A stretch of 64,000 bases of DNA from Halomontanus rarus (GCF_017357405.1 NZ_CP071597.1:3410001-3474000); one strand, 5' to 3'. Numbered from the stretch's first letter, positions 25,368-33,306 are shown. Notes: generated by a model not told the origin, from the sequence alone. Made by a program: numbers and translations.

Positions 25368-27188
25368 CTACAGTTGATCCTCCGAGAGTGCGAACTGTCC
25401 GTTGTCGCCGCCGCTCGGAACCATCGGATAGACGTTGGCCTGCGGATCGACGTGGGCGTCGATCACCGACGGTCCGTCGTAGGCCAGCGCCGCTTCGACG
25501 GTATCTGCGACCTCGTCGTACTCGTCGATCCGGAAGCCTTTGGCACCGAACGCCTCGGCGAGGGTGTCGAACTCGGGACACCAGTGGTACTCCGACGCGG
25601 AGTGTCGGCCCTCGAAGAAGGCGTCCTGCCACTGGCGGACCATTCCGATGTACTCGTTGTTGAGCACGACGATGGTGATGTCTAAGTGCTCGCGCACGGC
25701 GACCGCCAGCTCTTGCATCGTCATCAGGAACGAACCGTCGCCCTCGACGCAGATGACTTCCTGGTCGTCGTCGGCCGCGAGTCGTGCGCCGACGGCGGCC
25801 GGGAAGCCGTAGCCCATCGTTCCGAGCCCGTGACTCGAGACCCACGTCCGAGGTTCGGTGTAGGTCCAGTACTGGCAGGCCCACATCTGGTGTTGGCCGA
25901 CGCCGGTCGTGACGATCGCGCGATCGCTGGTGGCCTCGTCTAACGCTTCGACGACGAACTGCGGCTTGACCGGTTCGTCCTCGGGCGTGTCGTAGGCCAT
26001 CGGGTACTCAGATTTCCACTGCTGGCACTGCGCTCGCCACTTCTTGGCCTGCGGCGAGCGCTCCATCTCCTCGTCTAACTGCTCGACGACGGTCGCGGCG
26101 TCGCCGACCAGCGGGTACTCCGCGTGAATGTTCTTCGAGATCTCCGCGGGGTCGATGTCGATGTGGATCAGTTCCGCGTCGGGCGCGAACGTCTCGATGC
26201 CGCCGGTGAGCCGGTCGTCGAACCGGGTTCCGATTCCAATCAGCGTGTCGCAGTGGGTGATCGCCATGTTGGCGTAGCCGGTACCGTGCATGCCGGCCAT
26301 CTCCATCGAGAGCTCGTGATCCTCGGGGAACGAGCCGATGCCGGGCATCGTCGTCACGACCGGAATTTCGTGTTCGGTCGCGAACTCGCGACACGCTTGC
26401 GAGGCGTCGCCTTTGATGACGCCGCCACCCAGCAGCAAGGCCGGCCGCTGGGAGTCTTCGATCCGCCGCGCGGCCGCGCGAACGACTTCGTCGTCTGCGC
26501 GCTCTTGGACCTCGTAGGTGTCGGGAACTCGAGCCTCGGCCGGCTCGCGGTCGGTCTCCGAGAGCGTAACGTCCTTCGGTAGGTCGACCAGCGTCGGTCC
26601 CGGCCGGCCGGTGTTCGCCAGTGCGAACGCCTCGCCGACGTCGTCGCCGACCGTGTCCGCGTGGGAACTGAAGGTGTTGGCCTTCGTGATCGGCGTCGTG
26701 ACGCCGGTCGTGTCGGTCTCCTGGAAGGCGTCGTTGCCGACCATCTCCGTCGGCACTTGGCCGGTCAGCGCGATCATCGGGTCCGAGTCCATGTCCGCGT
26801 CCGCGATGCCGGTGACGAGGTTCGTCGCGCCCGGCCCCGACGTCGCCAGGCAAACGCCCGGTTCGCCGGAGACGATGCCGTAGGCGTCCGCGGCGTGGGA
26901 CGCTCCCTGTTCGTGGGCCATCGTCACGTGCGTGATGTCGGAATCGTAGAGGGCGTCGTAGACGGGCATGATGGCCCCGCCCTGAACGCCGAAGGCGTAC
27001 TCGACGCCGACGTTCTCTAACGCGCGGATGACCGACTGTGCGCCGGTCGTGACGGGTTCGGGCGTCGATTCGGGTTCCGTTTCGGTGGAGTCCGACGCCG
27101 ACTGTTCTGAGTGTTCGTCTTGCTCCTGTTCGTGTTCGTGTTCCTCGTCCTGCTCGTCCGGAGGGGAAACCGCAGCTCGTTCGCTCAT
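25368..27188 (-). CDS. ilvB: Acetolactate synthase large subunit
   Basis: This 606-residue ThDP-dependent enzyme has the catalytic glutamate region HVTMAHEQGASHAADAYG, the FAD/middle-domain block GIGTRFDDRLTGG and the ThDP motif VEGDGSFLMTMQELA...NNEYIGMV. It condenses two pyruvates, or pyruvate with 2-oxobutyrate, in the first common step of valine and isoleucine synthesis. Residues 1-45 are an acidic Gln/Glu/Ser-rich extension. The gene is preceded by a 170-nt leader that begins with a 26-codon ORF. Confidence 0.96.
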   Translation of the reverse strand: MSERAAVSPPDEQDEEHEHEQEQDEHSEQSASDSTETEPESTPEPVTTGAQSVIRALENVGVEYAFGVQGGAIMPVYDALYDSDITHVTMAHEQGASHAADAYGIVSGEPGVCLATSGPGATNLVTGIADADMDSDPMIALTGQVPTEMVGNDAFQETDTTGVTTPITKANTFSSHADTVGDDVGEAFALANTGRPGPTLVDLPKDVTLSETDREPAEARVPDTYEVQERADDEVVRAAARRIEDSQRPALLLGGGVIKGDASQACREFATEHEIPVVTTMPGIGSFPEDHELSMEMAGMHGTGYANMAITHCDTLIGIGTRFDDRLTGGIETFAPDAELIHIDIDPAEISKNIHAEYPLVGDAATVVEQLDEEMERSPQAKKWRAQCQQWKSEYPMAYDTPEDEPVKPQFVVEALDEATSDRAIVTTGVGQHQMWACQYWTYTEPRTWVSSHGLGTMGYGFPAAVGARLAADDDQEVICVEGDGSFLMTMQELAVAVREHLDITIVVLNNEYIGMVRQWQDAFFEGRHSASEYHWCPEFDTLAEAFGAKGFRIDEYDEVADTVEAALAYDGPSVIDAHVDPQANVYPMVPSGGDNGQFALSEDQL

Positions 27189-27291
27189 CGGATCCCTCCC
27201 GGCACGGTCGTATGCCGTCGGTTGCTCTGTGCTCGAGGTGTTCGGGTTCGGGTTCGTGTTCGTGTCATTGTGTGGCTGTTCGTGCTCCTGT

Positions 27292-27306
27292 CCGGTCTGG
27301 AACCGG
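27292..27306 (-). promoter_or_regulatory. Second small hairpin in the ilvB leader
   Basis: The inverted repeat CCGGT-ctgga-ACCGG lies in the untranslated part of the ilvB leader, between the leader peptide and ilvB. It has a 5-bp GC-rich stem with a 5-nt loop. It may be part of a leader-RNA structure; there is no U-run after it, so it is not an ordinary terminator. Confidence 0.4.
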
Positions 27307-27355
27307 CTCGTCGCTCTGAAAACGATGCGGATTCGAATCGAGAAGGTACTGGTGA

Positions 27356-27373
27356 AGGGGCTAGAAGGCCCCT
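27356..27373 (-). promoter_or_regulatory. Hairpin at the stop codon of the ilvB leader peptide
   Basis: A perfect 6-bp inverted repeat (AGGGGC...GCCCCT, 6-nt loop) lies exactly over the last codons and the TAG stop of the leader ORF. In the RNA the first arm is part of the Val-Gly-Ala codons, so a ribosome there would prevent pairing. No U-tract follows, so intrinsic termination is not obvious. Confidence 0.6.
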
Positions 27374-27441
27374 ACAATAACGAGCGAGGCGAACGCGGCG
27401 CTGCCGGGTTCGGCGGCCGGAGCGGGATCGCGTTCCTTCAT
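27361..27441 (-). CDS. Putative leader peptide of ilvB (26 residues, ends LVIVGAF)
   Basis: This 26-codon ORF begins MKERDPAPAA and ends SLVIVGAF. Its ATG lies 26-34 bp behind a strong TATA box (27467-27475), so it should be the very first codon of a leaderless ilvB mRNA. The Leu-Val-Ile-Val run is just before the stop, and these are the products of the pathway encoded downstream. The composition is halophile-like (acidic, Ala-rich), unlike random frames. Bacterial ilv leaders have the same logic; I know of no described archaeal equivalent. Expression is unproven. Confidence 0.6.
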   Translation of the reverse strand: MKERDPAPAAEPGSAAFASLVIVGAF

Positions 27442-27466
27442 TACTGTCTCCGTAGGACTCCCGAGA

Positions 27467-27475
27467 CATATAATT
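27467..27475 (-). promoter_or_regulatory. TATA box of the ilvB leader transcript
   Basis: On the minus strand the element reads AATTATATG, an archaeal TATA box whose centre is ~26 bp before the expected start site at about 27445. That site is 4 nt before the ATG of the leader ORF. It is among the most AT-rich words in this GC-rich gap. Confidence 0.75.
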
Positions 27476-27558
27476 CTTGTGCGGCTGGCGAACCTTGCAC
27501 GAACCCGGCGAACCCGCCAGCCGGTGCTCACCGCCGGAAGCAAACGAGGCGCGCATAG

Positions 27559-28767
27559 TTAGGCGCGCACCTCCTCCGTCTCGGTCTGCCGCGAGATATC
27601 CTCGTCCTCCGCGAACCGTTCGAGGTCGTTGACCGTGACTTGGCGCTTCTCGGCGCCGAAGTCTTTGACCCGGCGGGTGACCGCGCGGACCTCCTCGTCG
27701 GTCGGGTCGAAGCCGCGATCGCGTAGGCGTTCGCGCACCGAGTGGGTTCCGGTGTGTTTGCCCAGCACGAGTCGACGTTCGGCCCCGACCATTTCGGGGG
27801 TCATGACGCCCGGTTCGAACGTGTCGGCGTTCTCGATGACGCCGGCGGCGTGAATGCCGCTCTCGTGGGAGAACGCGTTCGATCCGACGACCGGCTTGTT
27901 CGACGGCGTCGCGACGCCGCTCTTCTCGGCGACGACCTCGGAGAGTTCCGTGATCCGGGTCGTGTCGATGCCGGTGTCGCCCTGGTAGAGCGACTCGACG
28001 GCCATGACGTACTCCTCGTAGGCGGCGTTGCCCGCGCGCTCGCCGATCGAGTTGACCGAAACCTGTGCCTGATCGGCACCGGCCTCGATTCCCGAGAGCG
28101 CGTTCGCGGTCGCCAGCCCGAAGTCGTCGTGGGTGTGGACGTCGATCCGCGCGTCGGTGTGTGCACAGACCTTCTCGATCAGGTCGTAGAACCGCCGCGG
28201 GGTTGCGACGCCGCAGGTGTCCGGAATGTTGATCCAGTCGGTGCCGGCATCGGAGACCGCTTCGATCACGTCGATCAGGAAGGGCTCGTCCGTCCGCGTC
28301 GCGTCCATGGGCGAGAACATACACTCTACGCCCGCGTCCTTGACGCGTTCGACCGACTCGACTGCGCGCTGTACTACATCCTCTCGAGTCGAGTGCATCG
28401 AGTCTTCGATCTGGACGTCGCTGGTGCTCACGAAGACGTGAACCAGTTCGACGCCGGAATCAAGCGCCGCCTCGATGTCGCCCTCGACCACGCGGGCCAA
28501 TCCGCAGGTGGTCGTGGACGTACTCTCGGCGATATCGCGAACCGCCTCGAACTCCGCGTCGGAGTTGACGGGGAAGCCAGCCTCGATGACGTGGGTCCCC
28601 ATCTCGTCCAAAATCGCGGCGATCTCGCGCTTGTCGTCGTAGGAAAACGACGTTCCGGGCGACTGTTCGCCGTCCCGGAGCGTCGTATCGAAGACACGTG
28701 CAGTCTGGATTTCTTCAGTGGAGTCTAACGTGCCCTGGAAGAACTCGACCGCCCTGAGGGGTCTCAG
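27559..28767 (-). CDS. leuA: 2-isopropylmalate synthase / LeuA-family acyltransferase, start uncertain
   Basis: The protein belongs to the DRE-TIM metallolyase family: VFDTTLRDGEQSPGTSFSY (catalytic Arg/Asp), GFPVNSDAEFEAV, VHTHDDFGLATANALSG (metal-binding His-x-His), GERAGNAAYEEYVMA, and a C-terminal HTGTHSVRERL block. It is probably isopropylmalate synthase, the first step to leucine; citramalate synthase is a close alternative. The start is a problem. The frame is open to an ATG at 28893, but the TATA box at 28816-28824 lies inside that extension. On the predicted mRNA the first in-frame candidate is only a CTG (28767). The ATG at the predicted mRNA start opens another frame. The conserved region VEFFQGTLDSTEE must be translated. 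Confidence 0.85.
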   Translation of the reverse strand: MRPLRAVEFFQGTLDSTEEIQTARVFDTTLRDGEQSPGTSFSYDDKREIAAILDEMGTHVIEAGFPVNSDAEFEAVRDIAESTSTTTCGLARVVEGDIEAALDSGVELVHVFVSTSDVQIEDSMHSTREDVVQRAVESVERVKDAGVECMFSPMDATRTDEPFLIDVIEAVSDAGTDWINIPDTCGVATPRRFYDLIEKVCAHTDARIDVHTHDDFGLATANALSGIEAGADQAQVSVNSIGERAGNAAYEEYVMAVESLYQGDTGIDTTRITELSEVVAEKSGVATPSNKPVVGSNAFSHESGIHAAGVIENADTFEPGVMTPEMVGAERRLVLGKHTGTHSVRERLRDRGFDPTDEEVRAVTRRVKDFGAEKRQVTVNDLERFAEDEDISRQTETEEVRA

Positions 28768-28789
28768 AGCTGTCGTGTGGTGTCGACAT
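28715..28789 (-). CDS. Out-of-frame leaderless ORF overlapping the leuA start (24 residues)
   Basis: This ORF (MSTPHDSSETPQGG...) starts at an ATG 5 nt behind the transcription start predicted from the TATA box at 28816-28824. It stops after 24 codons within leuA. Its first 14 residues have halophile-type composition, whereas the same DNA in the LeuA frame reads CRHHTTALRPLRA, which does not. Either it is a regulatory uORF, or it is the true LeuA N terminus joined by a +1 frameshift (real, programmed, or a base error). Confidence 0.5.
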   Translation of the reverse strand: MSTPHDSSETPQGGRVLPGHVRLH

Positions 28790-28815
28790 TGTATCCAAAT
28801 CGAGGGGCGACGTCG

Positions 28816-28824
28816 TATATAAAA
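28816..28824 (-). promoter_or_regulatory. TATA box of leuA
   Basis: On the minus strand this reads TTTTATATA, a textbook archaeal TATA box. With the usual ~26-bp spacing from its centre, transcription starts near 28794, five bases before an ATG at 28789. This position decides that the long leuA start at 28893 is not used from this promoter. Confidence 0.8.
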
Positions 28825-28916
28825 CTGGCGCTGTCGCGGTGACGATCGACGGCGGCGGACAGAACCGACGATCGCTCGAGCGAAAAACCGCACGACACCA
28901 ACGACCTAAGGGTGAC

Positions 28917-28934
28917 TTGTATCTCCTTATACAA
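28917..28934. promoter_or_regulatory. Palindrome TTGTAT-N6-ATACAA upstream of leuA
   Basis: A perfect 6+6 inverted repeat with 6-bp spacer lies about 100 bp upstream of the leuA TATA box. It could be an operator for either divergent gene. No regulator is assigned, and a chance origin in an AT-richer patch is possible. Confidence 0.35.
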
Positions 28935-29189
28935 TACGAATGGGACCGACGTGTGTGGCCGTTCCGTAACCAACGGTGTCGCAAATATCGACTCGAATCT
29001 GTGGAATTGAACGATCTCCCCGCTCGCGCGCGGTCTCGAGTGGACGTTCGTCGTAACGGGGGCGGACCGACGGGCGTCGGTGAAGGTCGAGGTCGAAGTC
29101 GACTGGACGTACTCGGCAGCCACGACCCCAAATCCGGCCTGCGAACACGCGTATCAGTGTTATACGCGCGGGTGTGGTAGAACGGCTGT

Positions 29190-29645
29190 ATGACGTCCGA
29201 CGAGATCAAAGAGCTCCTGACGAAAGCCTACACCGACGAACACGAGACGGTGATGAACTACATGACCAACGCGATCGTTCTCGACGGCGTCCACGCCGAG
29301 GAGGTCAAAGCGAGCCTCGACGCCGACGTTCAGGAAGAACTCGAGCACGCGCGCATGCTCGGCAACCGGTTGAAGCAACTCGACGAGTCGCCGCCGGGCT
29401 CGGAGGCGTTCGAAGCGCGCCAGACGAGTCTACAGCCCCCCGAGGACACGACCGACGTGCGGTCTGTCATCGACGGCGTCCTCGAGGCCGAGGAGGACGC
29501 GATCGAGACCTACCGGTCGCTGGTCGAGGCCGCCGGGGAGGCCAACGATCCGGTGACCGAGGACGTCGCGGTCACGATTCTGGCGGACGAAGAAGCCCAC
29601 CGGACGGAGTTTCGCGGGTTCCGAAAGGAGTTCCCGCAGGAGTGA
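29190..29645 (+). CDS. Ferritin-like domain protein
   Basis: This 151-residue all-helical protein has the four-helix diiron pattern: EHETVMNYM, ADVQEELEHARMLGNRL, LEAEEDAIETYRSLVEAA and LADEEAHRTEFRGF. The Glu and ExxH residues are those expected for a diiron centre. It resembles bacterioferritin/rubrerythrin relatives without a rubredoxin domain. It may store iron or reduce peroxide; which of these cannot be told from sequence. It is divergent from leuA. Confidence 0.88.
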   Translation: MTSDEIKELLTKAYTDEHETVMNYMTNAIVLDGVHAEEVKASLDADVQEELEHARMLGNRLKQLDESPPGSEAFEARQTSLQPPEDTTDVRSVIDGVLEAEEDAIETYRSLVEAAGEANDPVTEDVAVTILADEEAHRTEFRGFRKEFPQE

Positions 29646-29788
29646 CCGGTGGGAGTGGACCGCCGCGTTCCTGTCTGACGCGGCGTCTCGAGCCGACGCT
29701 CGAGTCCGTCGATCGACGCCGAGCGGAGTCCAGCGACTGACGCTCGGCGAGGCGAACGTTTTTCTCGTCTCGCTTCGACCGACGCCAC

Positions 29789-30079
29789 ATGAGCAAGTTC
29801 GACCTCGATCTCAGGGCGGTCGAGGAACACATCGACGAGGAGACCGACCTCGAGGGCGACATCGTTCTCGGCGTCCTCGACGGAACCACGCCGGACGAAG
29901 AGTGGCTCGAGACGATCGCGGACGGAAACGTGCTCGTCCTCTGCGTCGAGGGCGACGTCAACGAGCGCGCGAGGGGCTTCGCCCGCGATATCAAGGAGTC
30001 GGGGGGCAATCTAGTGCACTTCCGCGGCTTTCTGGTCGTCTCGCCGCCAGGTGTCGAGGTCGACACCGGTCGGCTGTAG
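29789..30079 (+). CDS. Conserved haloarchaeal protein (DUF5779-like)
   Basis: This 96-residue acidic protein starts MSKFDLDLRAVEEHID and alternates strands and helices: GDIVLGVLDGTTPDEEWLE, NVLVLCVEGDVNERARGFA, LVHFRGFLVVSPPG. The pattern is Rossmann- or anticodon-domain-like, but no catalytic motif is seen. From memory it is the haloarchaea-only DUF5779 family. The gene stands alone, 143 bp after the ferritin-like gene. Confidence 0.8.
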   Translation: MSKFDLDLRAVEEHIDEETDLEGDIVLGVLDGTTPDEEWLETIADGNVLVLCVEGDVNERARGFARDIKESGGNLVHFRGFLVVSPPGVEVDTGRL

Positions 30080-30243
30080 GCCCCGCGAGCGTCTCGTTCT
30101 CCGATCGATATCACGAAATCCCGAAATCGCGAGCGTCAGCTCTCTCTCTCGAGATCCGGTCGTCTCGTCCCGTGTCGAACAGCATCGTCCGAAGAGCGAT
30201 ATCTCGAGCGGTTCTGGCGACTCGAGTGGGAGAACCGAGAGGA

Positions 30244-30981
30244 TCAGCGCGTCCCCGCCCGAAACGTCAGGTGGTGGCCGTCCGGATCGCGGACCACAAG
30301 CGTCTCGTCGCGTCGCTCTACGGAGCGTGCACGGTCATCGACCGCCTCCGTGACACCCTCGAGATCGTTCGCCTCGAATCCCAGATCGACGTGGACGCCC
30401 CCGCGGGCGTCGGCGATCCCGAGCTGGGGCTCCCAGAGTTCGAGCGCCATCGGGCCGTTCATACGCACACGCCGGCGCTCGTCGCCGCGGTCGACGGCTT
30501 CGAACCCGAGCGCGGCGTAGAACGCCTCGGCGCGTGCGAGCGACTCGACCTCGAGGACCACCTCGAAGATCCCGTCGATTCCCGGCCCCGCCACGTCGGA
30601 CTGCCCGAGTTCGACGCAGTTCCCGTCCGGGTCGTACAGGTACAGCGATTTCGCCGAGCCGAACTGGAACTCCTCGAGGTCGTGTCCGTACTCCTCTGAC
30701 AGGCGGTTCCACCAGTCGCCGTACTCGCGAGCCGGAATCGAGAACGCGAAGTGGGTGTGGAGGCCGCCGCGCGGGACAGCGGTGGGCCGCCGGCAGACGA
30801 GCTCGGTGTCGCCCGCCTCGAAGGCGACTTCGTTCGCGTTCCGCGTCTCGTCCGCGCTCGCTTCTTCTGCGCTCTCTTTCCCCGCCGAGCGCACTGACAA
30901 CTCGAGTGCATCCTCGTAGAACGACCGCGCAGCGTCGAGCGATTCGACCTCGAGTGCGAGTCGGGACAGGCCGGTGAGCAT
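30244..30981 (-). CDS. VOC (glyoxalase/dioxygenase) family protein with two VOC modules
   Basis: The 245-residue protein starts MLTGLSRLALEVESLDAARSFYEDAL and repeats the pattern at IDGIFEVVLEVESLARAEAFYAALGFEA, so it contains two vicinal-oxygen-chelate domains. Candidate metal ligands are H in LHTHFAFS, E in GNCVELGQ, H in GVHVDLGF and H in DGHHLTFRAG. Each domain ends in the usual DPDGN/DPDGH turn. It is probably a glyoxalase-type or ring-cleaving enzyme, but the substrate is open. The ATG at 30981 is preferred over longer frames. Confidence 0.88.
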   Translation of the reverse strand: MLTGLSRLALEVESLDAARSFYEDALELSVRSAGKESAEEASADETRNANEVAFEAGDTELVCRRPTAVPRGGLHTHFAFSIPAREYGDWWNRLSEEYGHDLEEFQFGSAKSLYLYDPDGNCVELGQSDVAGPGIDGIFEVVLEVESLARAEAFYAALGFEAVDRGDERRRVRMNGPMALELWEPQLGIADARGGVHVDLGFEANDLEGVTEAVDDRARSVERRDETLVVRDPDGHHLTFRAGTR

Positions 30982-31087
30982 GTGTTGTGCGGGTATACTC
31001 GACGAGTAATGATAACGATGCACGTGACCGAGCACCGAGAGACGACACGTGACTGCGTTTATGGGACTCCCAGCCGAAGACCGAACC

Positions 31088-31795
31088 ATGGCACTTCGTG
31101 TCGACGACCGAGCGACCGGCCTCCGAGAGATCGACCGCTTCGAAAACGGCGTCGGCTGGATCGCCCATCCCGAAGAAACGATGCAACGGGCGAGCCACGC
31201 CCTCGAGGTAGACGGCGAGGTCTGGCTCGTCGACCCGGTCGACGCCGACGGACTCGACGACCTGCTCGCAGAGTTCGGCGAGGTCGCGGGCGTCGTCGTC
31301 GCCTTCGCCAACCACAAACGCGACGCCGCGGCGATCGCCGCCCGACACTCCGTCCCGGTCTACCTCCCCGACTGGTTCGACGGCGTCGCCGAGGAGTTAC
31401 CCGACGACACGCCGATCGCCCGCTTCGGCGCCGAACTCTCCGATACCGGCCTCGAGGCTCACGTGGTGAAAAACGGTCGCCTCTGGAAGGAGGTCGCGCT
31501 GTACGATCCCGACCGCGGGACGCTTCTGATCCCCGAGTCTGTCGGAGCGAACGAGTACTTTCTCACCGGCGACGAGCGACTCGGGGTCCACCCGGCACGG
31601 CGAGCGTTCCCGCCGCGCGAGGCGCTCGAGAGGTTCGTGTCGGGACCGGACCTCGATTTCGATCGGATACTGGTCGGCCACGGCCCCGGCGTCCAGACCG
31701 ACGCGCGGGCCGCGCTCCGGGACGCGCTCGAGGGCTCGCGCTCGCGGATGCCGAGGCTGTACGCGGAGGCGCTGTGGATGTTCCGCCCGTTCTGA
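31088..31795 (+). CDS. Degenerate metallo-beta-lactamase-fold protein
   Basis: The 235-residue protein follows the order of MBL-fold proteins: GEVWLVDPVDADGLDDLL, then VVVAFANHKRDAAAIAARHSVPVYLP and the end ILVGHGPGVQTDARAAL. Where active family members have HxHxDH it has NHKRDA, so most metal ligands of the first site are missing. It is either non-catalytic or uses another residue set. The ATG at 31088 fits a leaderless start. It is divergent from the VOC gene. Confidence 0.75.
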   Translation: MALRVDDRATGLREIDRFENGVGWIAHPEETMQRASHALEVDGEVWLVDPVDADGLDDLLAEFGEVAGVVVAFANHKRDAAAIAARHSVPVYLPDWFDGVAEELPDDTPIARFGAELSDTGLEAHVVKNGRLWKEVALYDPDRGTLLIPESVGANEYFLTGDERLGVHPARRAFPPREALERFVSGPDLDFDRILVGHGPGVQTDARAALRDALEGSRSRMPRLYAEALWMFRPF

Positions 31796-31871
31796 AGCCG
31801 CCGGTTCAGCCCGAATCGACGGTGTGATCCGGGGCCGACGGGAATACAGCTAACATCTCGGAGCCCGTACG

Positions 31872-32303
31872 GTGCTCGTGGTCTACGCAACGCGCGGTCT
31901 CGTCGACGTCCTCCTCGGGCTCGCCAGCGACGCGGATCCGAGCGCGGTGACGACCGGGCTCTCGGTCACACCGGCGAGAGAACTGACCGGTGTCGGTGCC
32001 GACGACCTCTCGCCGGAGACGCCGGTGTTCACCGACTTCTTCCTCCCCGATCCTGGCAACTCCGTCAACGCCGTCTTCGGCGTCGACCTCTCGACGCCCG
32101 CTCGTCAGATTCAGGGCCGGTTCGTCTCTCACCCGGTCGGCGAACTCGAGGTATCGAAAAAAGACGACCTCGCGCAGGTCGTCTTCGTCGCCGTCCCACC
32201 CTGGGAACGCGACGAGGACTCGTTCGGTGTCTTCGACCGAGCGGGAACGCGCCAGCCCCTCGAGGTCGTCGACGCGGTGCCGCCCCGGGAGACGCTGTCT
32301 TGA
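31872..32303 (+). CDS. Conserved haloarchaeal protein, unknown function
   Basis: This 143-residue protein opens with a GTG at 31872 (VLVVYATRGLVDVLLGLASD). It contains VTTGLSVTPARELTG, SVNAVFGVDLSTPARQIQGRF and LAQVVFVAVPPWERDEDSF, giving a beta-rich soluble protein with acidic surface. I do not recognise a family. The start is weakly supported: no ATG precedes the conserved region. It is codirectional with the MBL-like gene, 76 bp away. Confidence 0.68.
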   Translation: MLVVYATRGLVDVLLGLASDADPSAVTTGLSVTPARELTGVGADDLSPETPVFTDFFLPDPGNSVNAVFGVDLSTPARQIQGRFVSHPVGELEVSKKDDLAQVVFVAVPPWERDEDSFGVFDRAGTRQPLEVVDAVPPRETLS

Positions 32304-32477
32304 GCGGGTTCGCGCGGAACCTGACCTGACCTGACCTCTGCGTAGGTGGGTCGCGGTTGCGGACTCGGTGAGTGACGAATCCGAACCGGTCGACTCGACG
32401 GACGAAGATGGAGATGGATACGGAAGACGAATGCGGACACGAATATCGACGCGAGATCACCCCGAAAACGGTCGACC

Positions 32478-32687
32478 CTATTCGAGATACCCCAGCCCCT
32501 TCAGTTGCTCGGTGATCTCCTCGAACTCCGCCTCGGTGAGTTCGCCGGTCTTCTGGTGCTGGATGACGATACTCCGCAGAAGGAATCGCACGAGGTCGCT
32601 CGTACTCTGGAAGCTCGTCCCTTCGATCGTCTCTTCGACGCGTGCTGCGAGGTCTTTCGGAATGGAAACCGTGGTATACTCGGTCAT
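32478..32687 (-). CDS. Ribbon-helix-helix DNA-binding protein (CopG-like)
   Basis: This 69-residue protein starts MTEYTTVSIPKDLAARVEET, the classic RHH strand and first helix, followed by the turn and second helix STSDLVRFLLRSIVIQH. The C terminus (GELTEAEFEEITEQLKGLGYLE) is acidic. Such proteins bind DNA as dimers, as CopG/NikR/antitoxin-type regulators. No toxin gene accompanies it. The ATG at 32687 is the only one that begins at the strand; the longer frame is basic. Confidence 0.85.
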   Translation of the reverse strand: MTEYTTVSIPKDLAARVEETIEGTSFQSTSDLVRFLLRSIVIQHQKTGELTEAEFEEITEQLKGLGYLE

Positions 32688-32809
32688 GACCGATACGTAC
32701 GTCGGAAGCCTGATAGGGTTGTCGACGAGTCGTCGGTACCCAGTTTCCAGAACGCGGACTCGAGACGCGTCCGTAGCGACTTTCACGCCGGAATGTCTAC
32801 AACACGCAT

Positions 32810-33139
32810 ATGGGAGTCCGGCCACCATCGAACGGGAACGACGACGAGCCCGACAGTATCGAATTCGGAATCGCCGCCGTCGACGCACGGCTCAAACGAG
32901 CCGACCTCTCGTTTCCTGCCTCGAACGACGACGTCGCGGCCCACTTGGGGACCGAGCAGATTCCCTACAACGTCCACGGGAACACCGTGGCGCTGGGTGA
33001 AATCCTCGCCGAGATCGGTCAGGACCGCTTCGAGAGCCGCCAGGAACTCCTGAACGCGCTCCATCCCGCGTTCGAAGACTACCGAAAACGCCACTCGAAC
33101 GGCGTCGTCCAGCAGGTCCGTTCGTTCTTGCCCTTTTGA
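32810..33139 (+). CDS. DUF5789-like haloarchaeal protein
   Basis: The 109-residue protein has the block SIEFGIAAVDARLKRADLSFP, then IPYNVHGNTVALGEILAEI and FESRQELLNALHPAFEDYRKRH. From memory this is the DUF5789 family, small winged-helix-like haloarchaeal proteins of unknown function. It is divergent from the RHH gene. The 170 bp after the stop are low-complexity repeats of gaacccgaa- and gagcgtcgag-type words. Confidence 0.82.
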   Translation: MGVRPPSNGNDDEPDSIEFGIAAVDARLKRADLSFPASNDDVAAHLGTEQIPYNVHGNTVALGEILAEIGQDRFESRQELLNALHPAFEDYRKRHSNGVVQQVRSFLPF

Positions 33140-33306
33140 CTCCGTGTTTCGAACTCGAACCTGAACCGGAACCCGAAGCCAAACCCGGACCCGGACTCGA
33201 GAACCAAGAGCCGACCGTCGAGCGTCAAGAATCGGGAGTCGAGACTCGAGCGTCGAGCGTCGAGTGCTGAACGATCGAACTGCAATCTCGCGAAACCCGG
33301 TTTCGG

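Larger units (their letters stand above)
28790..29189. other. Divergent intergenic region leuA / ferritin-like gene
   Basis: This 400-bp region holds the leuA TATA box and a separate 6+6 palindrome (28917-28934). In the long frame the bases 28795-28893 could extend LeuA, but that stretch is basic and RRRR-rich, so I consider it non-coding. An AT-rich element (gtgttatacgc) just left of 29190 probably serves the ferritin-like gene. No other gene is seen. Confidence 0.55.

Noticed and set aside
28795..28893. Long N-terminal extension of LeuA from the ATG at 28893
   Set aside because: The TATA box lies within it, so the predicted mRNA does not contain it, and its sequence is arginine-rich and unlike haloarchaeal coding sequence.
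33140..33306. Repeat-like words after the DUF5789-like gene
   Set aside because: Loose, imperfect short-word repetition without a defined unit or palindromic spacing; not a CRISPR array and not clearly functional.
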